From Allobosea thiooxidans (GTDB lineage Bacteria; Pseudomonadota; Alphaproteobacteria; Rhizobiales; Beijerinckiaceae): a stretch of DNA of 64,000 bases. This document shows, one piece after another, positions 1 through 9,821 of the stretch. Under the pieces are notes generated by a model, which worked only from the letters and a program-made list of their open reading frames with translations, was not told where the DNA came from and searched no databases. The number at the start of each line of letters is the position of its first letter. Position 1 is the stretch's first letter. The stretch is taken from positions 1 through 64,000 of the forward strand of contig NZ_FUYX01000014.1 in assembly GCF_900168195.1 (NCBI RefSeq). Direction: 5' to 3'. The translations under genes were made by a program, and so were the position numbers.

Positions 1-614
1 GTGGTCTTCGCATCTTCGAGCGAGAGCGTGGCGCTGAAGCCGCCGCCGAAGGTGGCGGTGTAGGCCAACAGGTTCGGCGAACGGTCCGAGGTGCGGACGA
101 CGCTGAAGCCGTAGTCGTTGGCGTAGAAGTCGTAGAACGACTGCGCCTTACCAGCGGTGATCGGGCCGAACTGGACGAACGCCTTGTCGAGGTTGACCGC
201 GCTGTCCTGCGTGACGCCGTTGACGCCCGAGAAGCGGTTGGCGCCGGCGTTCAAGCCGCCGTAACGGTACGAACCGGTGCTGGTCGTCACGTCGTAACGG
301 ATGAACGTGCGGAGCGTGCCGTAGGCAGTCTGGTTGCGGGCGTCGACGTAGATACGGCCGCGAGCGCGGGTGCCGTACGAGTCCTGACCGCGGTTCCAAC
401 GCTCACCGAAGGTGTACTCGGCGCGGACACGACCACCGATGCGGATGCAGGTGTCGGTGCCCGGGATGTAGAAGAAGCCAGCGCCCCAGGTGTTGCAGAC
501 GCGAACGTATTCGACCGGAGCGGCCTTCCGCGAGGGAAGGTCGGCGGCCTGAGCCCCGGCGACCGCGGCGATGCCGGCGGCGGAACCGAGGAGGAGGCTC
601 TTAACGAGCTTCAT
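1..614 (-). CDS. Omp2b-type porin, N-terminal part (runs off the window)
   Basis: Outer-membrane general porin of the alphaproteobacterial Porin_2 (Omp2a/Omp2b) family, forming a passive diffusion channel. The 204 visible codons begin with a signal peptide (MKLVKSLLLGSAAGIAAVAG, cleavage after AQA) followed by ADLPSRKAAPVEYVRVC. That stretch, and the later GFFYIPGTDTCIRIGG and VRAEYTF segments, are family hallmarks. Start at 614 is set by a strong Shine-Dalgarno, GGAGG, eight bases upstream. The C-terminal barrel lies beyond base 1, so completeness cannot be judged. The family call rests on motif recognition and is secure; the channel's selectivity cannot be told. Confidence 0.93.
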   Translation of the reverse strand, partial: MKLVKSLLLGSAAGIAAVAGAQAADLPSRKAAPVEYVRVCNTWGAGFFYIPGTDTCIRIGGRVRAEYTFGERWNRGQDSYGTRARGRIYVDARNQTAYGTLRTFIRYDVTTSTGSYRYGGLNAGANRFSGVNGVTQDSAVNLDKAFVQFGPITAGKAQSFYDFYANDYGFSVVRTSDRSPNLLAYTATFGGGFSATLSLEDAKT

Positions 615-1019
615 TTGGTAACCTCCAAAAGAGTTTCGAGACCCTCGGGCTTCGGCCTGCCCCCCGCAACCGGTTTGGAGACCAGATGCAGAACCTGCCT
701 ATTCCCGGTCTTTCGCCTGCGTCACCGACCTAATTCGGAGGCGAAGACGAAAAACAGCGACCGGGAACGTCCCGACGCATTCCCACCATACGAATGCGCC
801 TCCGCCGATCAACCACGATCAGCCGGTTGAGCCGGCCAGGGGGGTGCTTTGGATACCGGTGTTGCAGGCAGGCCACGCTTTGATCCCTGAAATTCACGAG
901 TTGTTAACCGCGCCGGCCATTTTCGGCCCGACCGGCCTGCCCCAAAGGCAGGAATCAGGGGCCACACCGACCGCCTGCGGCGCGAATCTCCTGGACGGCG
1001 ATTCCCGCCCGCGGCCGGC
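615..1019. other. Intergenic region upstream of the porin and downstream of tamB
   Basis: About 400 bases without a convincing gene. It holds the porin 5' leader, whose ribosome binding site abuts the start at 614; the porin promoter must lie here on the minus strand, but no clear -35/-10 pair stands out. Short ORFs on the plus strand (615-830 and 844-1182) have no recognisable domain or ribosome binding site. The tamB-proximal end shows no classical hairpin plus T-tract. Confidence 0.5.
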
Positions 1020-4000
1020 TCAATATTCCCACTCGGCGCCGATTCCGACCGCGGCGCTGCCGTCGGCTCCGGTCTCGGCCTGGAGCTTCAAGCGCTTGGT
1101 CACGTCGACGCCGACCGAGACGCCGCTATCCTCCGGCTTCGTGCCGACCTTCACCCCGATCGAGACGTTGTCGCTGATGTAGCGCGAGGCGCCGACGGTC
1201 GGCCCGCCCGCTCCCATCTGGATGTCGAGGTTGTCGACGCCGAGCGATTTGCGCAGCCGCTCGAAGGTGTCGTCGCCGCCACCGCCGGCGAACTGGGCCG
1301 CGGCCTGCGCCAGCTGCAGCGCCTGGAACGGCGACAGCGAGCCGGAAGCGCGAGCGAAGAGCAGGCGCGACAGCACCTCGTCCGGAGGAAGCTCGGGCTG
1401 CGAGGTGAAGGTGAAGGCCGGCTGGTCGGCCGGGCCGCTGACGACGATCCGCGCCGTGACGTCGCCGGCGCTGGTCTCCGCGACGAAATCGAGCTCGGGA
1501 ATCAGGCCACCGGCGAAGGTCAGCCGGCCGCGGCTGAAATCGAGGCGCTGGGTCAGCACGCTGAGGCGGCCGCGTCGCAACTCGAAGCCGCCGTCCAGCA
1601 CCGGCGCCGAAGAGGTGCCGCCGACACGAATCTCGCCGCCGAGCTCGGCATCGATGCCGCGGCCACGGATGAAGACCTTGTTGGGCGCGGAAACGGTCAG
1701 CGCGAGCATCGCATCGAAAGCCGGCGTGGCACGGCCGCGGGCGCGCGCCTCCCTGGCCTTGCGCGCAGCGGCGAGGCGGGCGGCGGCGGTGCCGCGGGCG
1801 TTGACATGCTTGATGCCGTCGACCGGCCGGAGCGAGGCAGGCAGGCGGTCCGGGACCGAGACCTCGAGGGAGGCGATGTCGATCCGCCCCCCGACGCGCG
1901 GACGCTGGGCCAGCGGCCCGTTGATCTGGAGGTCGAGGCCCGCAACCGCGGTGACGAGCCCGCTGGAGACGAGCTGGGCACGCTCGCCGCGAATGCGGAT
2001 ATCGCCGGGGAAACCAGCGGCCGGATCGACCTGCACCCGGCCGCTGGCGGAGATGGTGCCGCCATTGGGCGTGCGGGCCGAGGCGCGCTCGATCGTCAGA
2101 TTGTCGCCATTGGCGGCGATGCGCGCCTCCATGGCGTTGAGCCGGATGCCTTGCAACGCATCGGTGAAGCTGCCGTTCGAGAGGGTGGCGCTGCCGCTGA
2201 GATGCGGGGCCGAAGCCGTGCCGCCGGCGCGCATGTCGATGGCGACATTGCCGGTGAGCCGCTGGCCATTCACGGCGAGGATGGTGTTCGCCAGCGCGGC
2301 ATCGACACGCCCCTGGGCGGAAAGATCGAGCGCCCCCGCGGCATTGAGCGGAGCCGTGCCGCGTAACGTCAGGCTCGCCCCGCGGCCGGCATTGACCGTG
2401 GCGGAAACGCTGGTGGCGTCGCCCTTCAAGGCGCCCTCGCCCGCGATCTCGACCGGCGGCAGGCCAGCCTGCCGGGTCTCCGGCGTCACCAGCCGGGCGA
2501 TCCGCAGTTTCCAGGGCCCGGAGAGATCGCCGGGCCGGCCCTTGACCTGGGCCTCGGCATTCAGGGTGCCGGAAAGATCGAGGCTGGGCACGGCGATGCG
2601 GGCGGCCGAGAGGGGCACGTCGCGGGCGGCGAGGCGCAGGTCGAGCGTCTCGCCCGCACGGCCGTCGAGCGTCACACGCCCCTTGTCGATCATCAGGGCG
2701 AGGCCGGCGATCTCGACCCTGGACGCCGGGAAGCTGAACGAGGCCGGATTGGCGAGGGTGATCGCACGGCCGTCGCGACGAGCATCGAAGGAAGCGATCT
2801 CCAGCTTCAGCGGCTCGCCGGGCACGAGCCGGCCGGCGCCCTTCAGCGCGAAGCCGCGCGCATTGGCGCTGAGCGTGAAGGCGCTCGCCTCGGGCGCGCC
2901 CTTCGAATCGAAGCGGATGGCGCTGATCGTCTCGCCGGCTGCGACGGCACGGTCGATCGCCACGGCCGCGTCGAGCATCGGGCGCCCATAGATGTCCTTC
3001 GCGCCGATCGTCGCATCGAGCTTGTCGATGGAGACCGAGGGGCCGACGAGGCGCGCGCCACGCGCCTTCAGATCGACATCCTGCCGCCCGTCGGGAGCCG
3101 CGAGAATGATGTCGGCGTCGAGTTGCCCGCCGAGCTTGGTCAGCGCCAGCGCCGAGAGATCGTCGAGATTGCGCGCGGCGAGCGTCAGCCGGCCGGCCGC
3201 ACGGCTGGCGGGATCGAGCGTAAGGCCACCATTGAGGCGGACCGACCCGATGGCGAAGTCGAGCGTCGAGAGGTTCCAGCCGTCATCGGGCTGGCGTGCG
3301 AGCTGGAGCGTGCCGGTCGCCGGCTTCGCATCCACTTCGCCAGAGAGGTTCACGCTGGCGTTCAGCGCGCCCTGAAGATCCTTCGCCACCGCCTCGATCG
3401 CCAGGCGCGGAACGGGCCGCCCCAGCGCGGTCGCGTTGGCGACGCGAATGCGCGCCGTCGCGTCGAGCCGATTCTGCGGGCCGGTGATCTCGGCATCGAC
3501 GTCGCCGCGGCCGGAGAGGCGCGGATCGGCACGCTTGAGGTCTGGCAGCGCGAGCGCGAGCTTCAGGTTCGACTGCTGCCGCCCGATTGCGCCATTCGCG
3601 GTGAAGGTGGCGTGCTGGCCGGCCACGCGCAGATCCCTCACCGTGTAGTCGCCCGCGAGCGCATTGACCCGCCCGGCGAGCGTGAGGCTACCGGCGAGCA
3701 GGCGATCCACGGCAGCCGTCCCGGTGGCGAGCCGCTCGGCTTTGCCCTCCAGCGTCGCCGTATAATCATTGAGGCGCGGGGTGGCGTCGAGATCGGCGCT
3801 GACCTCCGCCCTGCCCCCGAGCGGCCGGCCGGCGAGACCGCTCAGCCGCGCGAGATCGGGCAGCACCGCCCTGAGCTGGCCGAGCACGCGCGCCTGGCCG
3901 AGCTTGCCCTTGTAGTCGAGCTCGACGCCGGACAGAGCGAGCTTCAGCGTCTCGAAATCGGCCGTGCCGTCGTCCTGTCCCGTGCCGCGCAGGGTGAAGG

Positions 4001-5336
4001 TGACCTTGTCTCCCACCGCCCGGGCGAGCGCCTTGTCGGCCAGAGCGATACCGCTCGCCTGTCCGTCCGAGGTCAGGGCGATGCGGGTCCCGGACTCGCC
4101 GATGGTGCCGCTCGGCGTGGCGTTGAAGGTGAGATCGACCTTGCCGAACCGCCCCACGGGCATGCTCGCGTCCTGAGCATCGAGCTTGGCGACGATGGTC
4201 GGACCGGCGACGGGGCCGCGGATCGTCGCGTCGAAGGCGAGCTTGCCGATCTCGGTACCCGCGGCGACCGTGCGGCCGCCGTCGTTCGGTCGCGAGGCGG
4301 CGCTGACGCGCATGTCGAGCGTCTTGTCGGCATTATAGCGGCCGAGCACGTCAAGCCGTGCCAGCGCCGAAACCAGCGCCAGATTGCGGATATCGACGCC
4401 GCCGCCATCGGGGAAGCCGACCGCGCCGTCGAGGCGGGTCGAGCCGGCGAAGACCGGCGCGACCGGCGGCGGCATCAGCCCTTCGATGCGGGCATCGAGC
4501 GCGAGCGCGAGCTGCCGTTCGGCACCCGCGCGATTGAGCGTGGCCGAGCCTTCCGCGCCGATCGTCGGGCCGGCGACGAAGGTCAGGTTGGAGCGGAAGG
4601 AATCGAGCGGACCGTCGCCGTTGAGATCGAGCTTCACCGGCGGCTCGCCCGGCAGCCCCGCCGCCTTCGAGATCAGGCCGCCGGCCGGCTCGTCGAGCTT
4701 AGCGGCAAGTTGCAGGCGTGTGCTTTCCGGCACGAAGGACAGGGTAATGTTGAAAGTCCCGCCCATATCGAGCCGCCTGGCATCGAGCTTGAGGTCGAGC
4801 CCCTCATTGGGCGGGCCGAGCCGGGCCGCGCCGGTGGCAGCGAGCCGGGCCGCGGCGCCGATAACCGGCTCGCCAAGCACCAGCTCGTTGAGCTGCAGCG
4901 CGCGCAGGATCAGCTTGAGCGGCAGTTCCGGCAGGATCGGCTCGTTGCTCGGCGGCGCCGTGCCTGCAGGCTGCGGCGCCGGCCTGCGCAGGATTTCGAG
5001 CTTGCCGATCTCGAGCCGGTCGACGTCGAGACGGCGAAGGAGGAGCGCGCTGCGCGTCCAGACCAGCCGGACGCGGTCGAGCCGCAGCCAGGCACCGTCG
5101 CGATCCGAGAGGACGATGTCGCGGATCTCGACATCGGAGGAGAGCGCGCCGTTGACCTCGCCGATCGAGACCTGGCTGGTATCGCTCGACAGCGCCTTGG
5201 AAATCAGGTCGGCGACGATGCCGCGATCGGTCTGGGCGTTTTGGGCGAAACCGCCGAAATGGGCCGAGGCGAGGAAGCCCGCCGTGAGCAGCAGGGCGAA
5301 GAGCGCAAGGCGGGGAATGGTCAGGAGCCGGCGCAT
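1020..5336 (-). CDS. tamB: TamB, inner-membrane component of the translocation and assembly module
   Basis: Very large (1438 aa) AsmA-like protein that with TamA forms an envelope-spanning bridge implicated in outer-membrane protein assembly and phospholipid transport. It has one N-terminal membrane anchor (MRRLLTIPRLALFALLL), a long run of repetitive beta-strand-rich sequence, and the C-terminal DUF490/TamB domain ending in GIGAEWEY, typical of the family. Start: the open frame continues upstream to 7007, but that extension is a shadow of tamA. The ATG at 5336 overlaps the tamA TGA by one base (TGATG), giving translational coupling. Length and C-terminus match alphaproteobacterial TamB. Confidence 0.93.
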   Translation of the reverse strand: MRRLLTIPRLALFALLLTAGFLASAHFGGFAQNAQTDRGIVADLISKALSSDTSQVSIGEVNGALSSDVEIRDIVLSDRDGAWLRLDRVRLVWTRSALLLRRLDVDRLEIGKLEILRRPAPQPAGTAPPSNEPILPELPLKLILRALQLNELVLGEPVIGAAARLAATGAARLGPPNEGLDLKLDARRLDMGGTFNITLSFVPESTRLQLAAKLDEPAGGLISKAAGLPGEPPVKLDLNGDGPLDSFRSNLTFVAGPTIGAEGSATLNRAGAERQLALALDARIEGLMPPPVAPVFAGSTRLDGAVGFPDGGGVDIRNLALVSALARLDVLGRYNADKTLDMRVSAASRPNDGGRTVAAGTEIGKLAFDATIRGPVAGPTIVAKLDAQDASMPVGRFGKVDLTFNATPSGTIGESGTRIALTSDGQASGIALADKALARAVGDKVTFTLRGTGQDDGTADFETLKLALSGVELDYKGKLGQARVLGQLRAVLPDLARLSGLAGRPLGGRAEVSADLDATPRLNDYTATLEGKAERLATGTAAVDRLLAGSLTLAGRVNALAGDYTVRDLRVAGQHATFTANGAIGRQQSNLKLALALPDLKRADPRLSGRGDVDAEITGPQNRLDATARIRVANATALGRPVPRLAIEAVAKDLQGALNASVNLSGEVDAKPATGTLQLARQPDDGWNLSTLDFAIGSVRLNGGLTLDPASRAAGRLTLAARNLDDLSALALTKLGGQLDADIILAAPDGRQDVDLKARGARLVGPSVSIDKLDATIGAKDIYGRPMLDAAVAIDRAVAAGETISAIRFDSKGAPEASAFTLSANARGFALKGAGRLVPGEPLKLEIASFDARRDGRAITLANPASFSFPASRVEIAGLALMIDKGRVTLDGRAGETLDLRLAARDVPLSAARIAVPSLDLSGTLNAEAQVKGRPGDLSGPWKLRIARLVTPETRQAGLPPVEIAGEGALKGDATSVSATVNAGRGASLTLRGTAPLNAAGALDLSAQGRVDAALANTILAVNGQRLTGNVAIDMRAGGTASAPHLSGSATLSNGSFTDALQGIRLNAMEARIAANGDNLTIERASARTPNGGTISASGRVQVDPAAGFPGDIRIRGERAQLVSSGLVTAVAGLDLQINGPLAQRPRVGGRIDIASLEVSVPDRLPASLRPVDGIKHVNARGTAAARLAAARKAREARARGRATPAFDAMLALTVSAPNKVFIRGRGIDAELGGEIRVGGTSSAPVLDGGFELRRGRLSVLTQRLDFSRGRLTFAGGLIPELDFVAETSAGDVTARIVVSGPADQPAFTFTSQPELPPDEVLSRLLFARASGSLSPFQALQLAQAAAQFAGGGGDDTFERLRKSLGVDNLDIQMGAGGPTVGASRYISDNVSIGVKVGTKPEDSGVSVGVDVTKRLKLQAETGADGSAAVGIGAEWEY

Positions 5337-7348
5337 CAGAAGGCCTGCCCGATGCTGACATAGAGCGCCACGGGCTTGTCGCCCTTGCGCGGGTTGATCG
5401 GCGCGGCCACGTCGACGCGGATCGGACCGATGCCGGTATAGTAGCGCAGGCCCAGCCCTGCGGCCATCTGCAGCTGCTGCTTGCCGTCCGGGAAACTCGA
5501 TTCGAAGGCGGTGCCGGCATCGAAGAAGGGCACGATGCCGATCGTGTCGGTGATCTTGATGCGCGCCTCGGCCGAGAGTTCCAGCAGGCTGCGCCCGCCG
5601 ACGAGCTGGTTCATCGGCCCCAGCGGCGAGAGGCTGCGATAGGCGTAGCCGCGGACCGAGCCGCCGCCGCCGGCGTAGAAGCGCCGCGTCGAGGGTATCT
5701 CGTCGAGGCTCGCACCAGCGACCGAACCGAAGCCGATCCGGCCGGCGAGCACGTAACGCGCATCCTCGTCGAGCGCGTAATAGGCGGAGAACGCCGCCTT
5801 GGTCTGGTAGATCCCGACCGTCGAGCCCAGGAAGGTCGGATAAGGCGTGAAGGAGGCGATCGCCCGGAAGCCGCGCGTCGGATCGAGCAGGCTGTCGGTC
5901 GAATCGTATTTCACCGAGAGCGGCACGCCGACCAGGGTGTAGTCGACCTGGCCGAGTACGTCGCTGGTCTGGCCGCGCTCGACCTCGAGGCCTGCCTGGA
6001 CCGAGAAGGTGTCGCTGAAGCGGTGGCGGATCGCCGTGGTGACGTTGGCATAGCGCGCCGTATAGCCGCCATAACGGTTGAGGCCGACGCGCTCCCGCGT
6101 CGCGACGCCGTCGATCAGCCAGTCGTAGCGGCTGCCATTGAGCGCCGGCTTCATGAAGCTGAAGGCGAAGCGCGCGCCGAGATCCGATTCCTTGAAATCG
6201 CCGAAGCTCTGGATCTTGGTGCCGTCGATGCGCGGCGCGAGGAAGAGGCTGGCCTCCAGCCGCAGCCTTTCCGCCCCGCCGAACAGGTTGCGGTGCTCCC
6301 AGTATGTCTTCACCTGCGGCCCGTCGATCGTCGAATAGCGGGCCGAGAAGCCGAGCAGACGCTTGGGCCGCTCGGTGACCTCGACGAAGATCGGCAGGTT
6401 GCCGGCGCCGTCGAGCTTGTCGTTCTCGCGAATCCGGACGGAGCCCACCGCCGGGATGGTCGCGATCGAGCGGCGCGTATCCGCGAGCGCCTTCGGCGAA
6501 TAGGGGTCGCCGGGTTCCAGATAGATGAAGGAGCGCACAACCTCGGGCGGTATCTCGTCGGTCTGGCCGATCGTGATGTCGCCGAAGCCGGCGAGCGGCC
6601 CGGGCGCCAGGACATAGGTGACGTCCATGATGCCCGCGGCATGGTCGACGACCGGCCTGAGCTCGACCACCTTGGCGAGCGGGCGCGACTGGGCGCGCAT
6701 ATAGTCGACCAGCGCGGCCTGCGCGCCGCGAAGCGCGGCCGCCGTCGCAGGGTCGCCGGCCTTGAGCTTCGAAACCTTGAGCGGGTCCGCGATCGCCGGC
6801 GGGCCGGCCTCGTCGCGCTCGACCACGTCGATCTTGCGCAGGCCGAAGACCTTGCCCGGGCTGACCTTGACCGTGATCGGCACGGCATCCCGGTTGCGAT
6901 GCGCCTCGAGCGTGCGGATGAGCGTGGCGTTCGGCTCGACGCCGAGCGTCAGCGATGTGCCGTTGACGACGAGCGCCACCTCCGCGTTGAAATAGCCCTG
7001 CGACCACAGCGCATCGACGAGCGGCTTGAAATCGGCAGTCATGCGCCGGGCCAGCGTCTCGCCGTCCGGCGGCGCATCCTGGCGCAGCCGATAGAGCAGC
7101 GAAGCGTCCTGCAGCGTGCGGGTCAGCGCCTTGGCATTCTCCGCGTCGCCGAGATCGAAATCGAGCTTGTAGGGCAAGGCAGACGCGCTCGGCGCCGGCG
7201 GCTCGTCCTTCTTGGTGAAGAGGCCGAACACGTCGAGCGACGACAGATCGAAAGCCCGGGCAGGTTCAGCCTGCAGGCTCAGCAGTGTGGCAAACGCATA
7301 GCCGCCGCTTAGCGCGACCGCATGCCCTGCCCTACGCCAAAACCGCAT
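5336..7348 (-). CDS. tamA: TamA, outer-membrane BamA-family (Omp85) protein
   Basis: 670-aa outer-membrane protein with an N-terminal signal peptide (RFWRRAGHAVALSGGYAF, cleavage near PARA), POTRA repeats over roughly residues 40-290 and a C-terminal 16-strand Omp85 barrel. The barrel carries the lid-loop VRGY motif (GGGGSVRGYAYRSLSP) and ends in phenylalanine (YVSIGQAF), the usual signal for outer-membrane insertion. Start: a GTG nine codons upstream (7375) is possible, but the ATG at 7348 follows GGAGGG closely and begins the signal peptide, so it is preferred. It is first in the operon with tamB, which overlaps its stop codon. Confidence 0.93.
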   Translation of the reverse strand: MRFWRRAGHAVALSGGYAFATLLSLQAEPARAFDLSSLDVFGLFTKKDEPPAPSASALPYKLDFDLGDAENAKALTRTLQDASLLYRLRQDAPPDGETLARRMTADFKPLVDALWSQGYFNAEVALVVNGTSLTLGVEPNATLIRTLEAHRNRDAVPITVKVSPGKVFGLRKIDVVERDEAGPPAIADPLKVSKLKAGDPATAAALRGAQAALVDYMRAQSRPLAKVVELRPVVDHAAGIMDVTYVLAPGPLAGFGDITIGQTDEIPPEVVRSFIYLEPGDPYSPKALADTRRSIATIPAVGSVRIRENDKLDGAGNLPIFVEVTERPKRLLGFSARYSTIDGPQVKTYWEHRNLFGGAERLRLEASLFLAPRIDGTKIQSFGDFKESDLGARFAFSFMKPALNGSRYDWLIDGVATRERVGLNRYGGYTARYANVTTAIRHRFSDTFSVQAGLEVERGQTSDVLGQVDYTLVGVPLSVKYDSTDSLLDPTRGFRAIASFTPYPTFLGSTVGIYQTKAAFSAYYALDEDARYVLAGRIGFGSVAGASLDEIPSTRRFYAGGGGSVRGYAYRSLSPLGPMNQLVGGRSLLELSAEARIKITDTIGIVPFFDAGTAFESSFPDGKQQLQMAAGLGLRYYTGIGPIRVDVAAPINPRKGDKPVALYVSIGQAF

Positions 7349-7612
7349 CCACCCTCCAAAGCAACCCCCCGCCACGCAATCAAACGGTGTCCCTGCCCGC
7401 AGCCATCATACGGCCCGAGCGGGCAGGCGCAATGCTCAAGCCGCTGGCCCGCCCTCCAGCAACCGACCGGGAAGCCTTGTCGGGAAAAGCCTAAGCTTTG
7501 GTTGCCGGCCTCGGGGGCTCCGGTCGCAGCAGCGCCCTGCCCGCGCTTCGCCGGCGCCACCGCCGATGCAGCGTTGACCCATCGTTAGAAAGGCGTGCGA
7601 TAAGATCGCCGG

Positions 7613-8881
7613 ATGTCCGGCACCTTCCTGCTGCTCGCCCAGGCCCTGATCTATTTCGGCGTGATGGCCACGCTGTTCCGGCTGCGCCACATGATGGGGC
7701 TCGGCGCGTTTCTATGCGCGCTCGGCGTCATGCACTTCCTCGAAACCTATCTGGCGGCGGTGTTCTTCATCGAGCTGCCCTTCGGCCTGCTCTCGCCCGG
7801 TTCGACGGTGCTGTTCTCAGGCAAGCTCGCGATCATCCTGCTGTTCTACATCCGCGAGGATGCCGAGACGGTGCGCCAGCCGATCTACGGGCTGCTGATC
7901 GGCAATTTCCTGATGGTCGCGCTGGTGGCGACGCTGCGGCTCTACGGCCCGCCCGTCAGCCTTCCCGGCTACAATCCGGACCTCGTGCTGATCGACCAGA
8001 TGGGCGCGCTGATGGTCTGGGGCACGACGCTGCTCTTCGTCGATTCGATCGCCCTGATCCTGATCTACGAGAAGCTGCGCCGGCTCGTGCCCCGCTCGGT
8101 GGTCCTGCGCGCCGGCCTGAGCCTGGCGATCATCCTGACCTTCGATCAGCTCGGCTTCTTCGTCGGGCTTCACATGGTGACCGGCACCCCGCTCGGCGCA
8201 TTGTTCGGCGGCTGGGTGGCGAAGATGGGCGCAGCCGCGGTCTATGCCGCGCTGATCGGGCTCTATCTCGGCCTGTTCGAGCGCGATGCGACCGAGTTGG
8301 CGCCGCAGCCGCTGCGGGATGTCTTCCACAAGCTGACCTATCGCCACAAATACGAGGAACTGCTTGGCAAGAGCGGCTTCGACGCGCTCACCGGAGCGCT
8401 GACCCGCGAGCGCTTCGAGGCGCTGGGTCAGGCGACGCTGGCACGCTGCGCGCCGGCGAGGCGCCCGGTCAGCCTGGCGATCCTCGATGTCGATCACTTC
8501 AAGAGCATCAACGACCGTTACGGCCATGTCACCGGCGACGAGGTGCTGCGGCGCGTGGTCGAATGCCTGCGCACGGAAAGCCGCAGCGACGACCTCATCT
8601 TCCGCTATGGCGGGGAGGAGTTCGTCGTGCTCTGCGAGAACATGCCGCATGACGCGGCATTGGCCTCGGCCGAGCGCATGCGCCTCGCCGTCGGCCGCAC
8701 GCTGGCGGCGGAATTCGCCGCCGCCCCGACGATCAGCATCGGCGTCGCGACCTTCCCCGAGGACGGCGCCGATATCCGCGGGCTCGTCGCCCATGCGGAC
8801 GCACATCTCTACGAGGCCAAGCGGCAGGGGCGCGACCGGGTCGTGGGAAACCGGCCCGCGCCGCAGACGCAAGAGGCGTAG
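7613..8881 (+). CDS. Membrane-bound diguanylate cyclase (GGDEF)
   Basis: 422-aa protein with about seven predicted membrane segments (residues 1-225) and a C-terminal GGDEF domain (about 255-415) that makes cyclic-di-GMP. The active-site loop reads GGEEF at residues 333-337, an accepted catalytic variant. RSDD at 324-327, five residues before it, is the RxxD inhibitory site, so product feedback is expected. The membrane half is not a sensor family I recognise; its hydrophobic segments and the phrase TFDQLGFFVGLHM are reminiscent of transporter-like folds. The gene stands alone, upstream of a convergent hydratase gene. Possible weak hairpin at 8889-8916 between the two stops. Confidence 0.88.
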   Translation: MSGTFLLLAQALIYFGVMATLFRLRHMMGLGAFLCALGVMHFLETYLAAVFFIELPFGLLSPGSTVLFSGKLAIILLFYIREDAETVRQPIYGLLIGNFLMVALVATLRLYGPPVSLPGYNPDLVLIDQMGALMVWGTTLLFVDSIALILIYEKLRRLVPRSVVLRAGLSLAIILTFDQLGFFVGLHMVTGTPLGALFGGWVAKMGAAAVYAALIGLYLGLFERDATELAPQPLRDVFHKLTYRHKYEELLGKSGFDALTGALTRERFEALGQATLARCAPARRPVSLAILDVDHFKSINDRYGHVTGDEVLRRVVECLRTESRSDDLIFRYGGEEFVVLCENMPHDAALASAERMRLAVGRTLAAEFAAAPTISIGVATFPEDGADIRGLVAHADAHLYEAKRQGRDRVVGNRPAPQTQEA

Positions 8882-8930
8882 CGCCACGGAGCCGGGGCGG
8901 GCTGCCGGCCCGGCTCGCCGCTGCGGAAAC

Positions 8931-9686
8931 CTAGCGCAGTGTCAGCGCGACCGTCGCCAGCGGCGAGAGCTTGGTCACGACCTCGCCCTTTCCGGGGGAG
9001 AGCACGCCGCCGCAGAGGCTGCCGGTGGTGATGATCTGGCCCGCACGCAGGCCGCCGAGATCATCGCGCTTGCGGTTCGCCCAGGCCAGGAAGGGCACCA
9101 TCGGATCGCCATTGCCGTGAACCGCGGGCTGGTCGTAGATCGTCACGCCATTGAGCGAGATGTAGCAGCCGAGGCCGCCGAGGTCATCGAGCGTCTTGAT
9201 GTCGATCTCGGGACCGAGGATGTAGCCGCCATGGCCCATCGCATCGGCGAGCCAGAGCGGGAAGGCGACCTTGCCGAACCAGTTGGCCAGGCGGCTCTCG
9301 ACGATCTCGATGCCGAGATAGGCCTTGTCGCAGCAGGCGAGCAGCTCGGCGCGCGAATAGGGTTGCCCTGGCCGGAACGGCACGTCGCGCGACAGCCTCA
9401 GCGCGAGCTCGATCTCGACGCGCAGCTCGGCGCCGATCGCACCCTCATAGACGTCGCCGGGCGCGAGATAGGGGCCGGGCATCAGCCCGGCGATCGGCGT
9501 GCCGTCCTCGGCGATGCCGACCTTCCAGCCGGCCTCGGCCAGGCCGAGCGCGCGGCCGACGGCCGCCTGCGCCGCAAGCCCCTCCGCCAGGGTCTCCGGC
9601 ACCGGCAGTTTCGCCGTCTCGATCAGCGAGCGGTCGCGGCGGGCCTGCACGAGCGCATCGCGCACGGTCTCGACGGTGGTCGGCAT
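8931..9686 (-). CDS. 2-keto-4-pentenoate hydratase / fumarylacetoacetase-family protein
   Basis: 251-aa enzyme of the MhpD/HpaH branch, which hydrates 2-hydroxypenta-2,4-dienoate or acts as a decarboxylase in meta-cleavage pathways. Visible family features are the AGWKVGI segment, the metal-site region with VEIELALRL (E.E) and the C-terminal ITTGSLCGGVLSPGKGE loop. Start: the frame is open to 9788, but ATG at 9686 has AGAGG seven bases upstream and begins a normal N-terminus for the family. No other meta-cleavage genes are next to it, so the physiological substrate is open. Convergent with the diguanylate cyclase gene. Confidence 0.82.
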   Translation of the reverse strand: MPTTVETVRDALVQARRDRSLIETAKLPVPETLAEGLAAQAAVGRALGLAEAGWKVGIAEDGTPIAGLMPGPYLAPGDVYEGAIGAELRVEIELALRLSRDVPFRPGQPYSRAELLACCDKAYLGIEIVESRLANWFGKVAFPLWLADAMGHGGYILGPEIDIKTLDDLGGLGCYISLNGVTIYDQPAVHGNGDPMVPFLAWANRKRDDLGGLRAGQIITTGSLCGGVLSPGKGEVVTKLSPLATVALTLR

Positions 9687-9821
9687 GGAGTTACCTCTGC
9701 ATCGCGGGCGGTCCACAGCGCCCTGGCCCGTGCTAGCGCAGCGCACCGGGTGCGACAAGACGCGCAGCAGCGTCCCGCCCATGCGCATGGAACCTCAGCC
9801 CCGCCGGCTGGTTGCCCCGTC

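Noticed and set aside
1222..5363. Long plus-strand ORFs (746, 589, 324 and 186 aa) opposite tamB
   Set aside because: They are antisense to a clearly real gene, rich in Arg/Pro/Ala/Gly with no domain or ribosome binding site; high-GC codon usage produces such open antisense frames.
5337..7007. 557-residue N-terminal extension of the tamB frame
   Set aside because: It overlaps tamA in another frame and is arginine-rich without homology; the coupled ATG at 5336 begins the real protein with its membrane anchor.
8889..8916. GAGCCGGG / CCCGGCTC hairpin between convergent genes as a terminator
   Set aside because: The stem is plausible but no T-tract follows on either strand, so it is only mentioned with the neighbouring gene.
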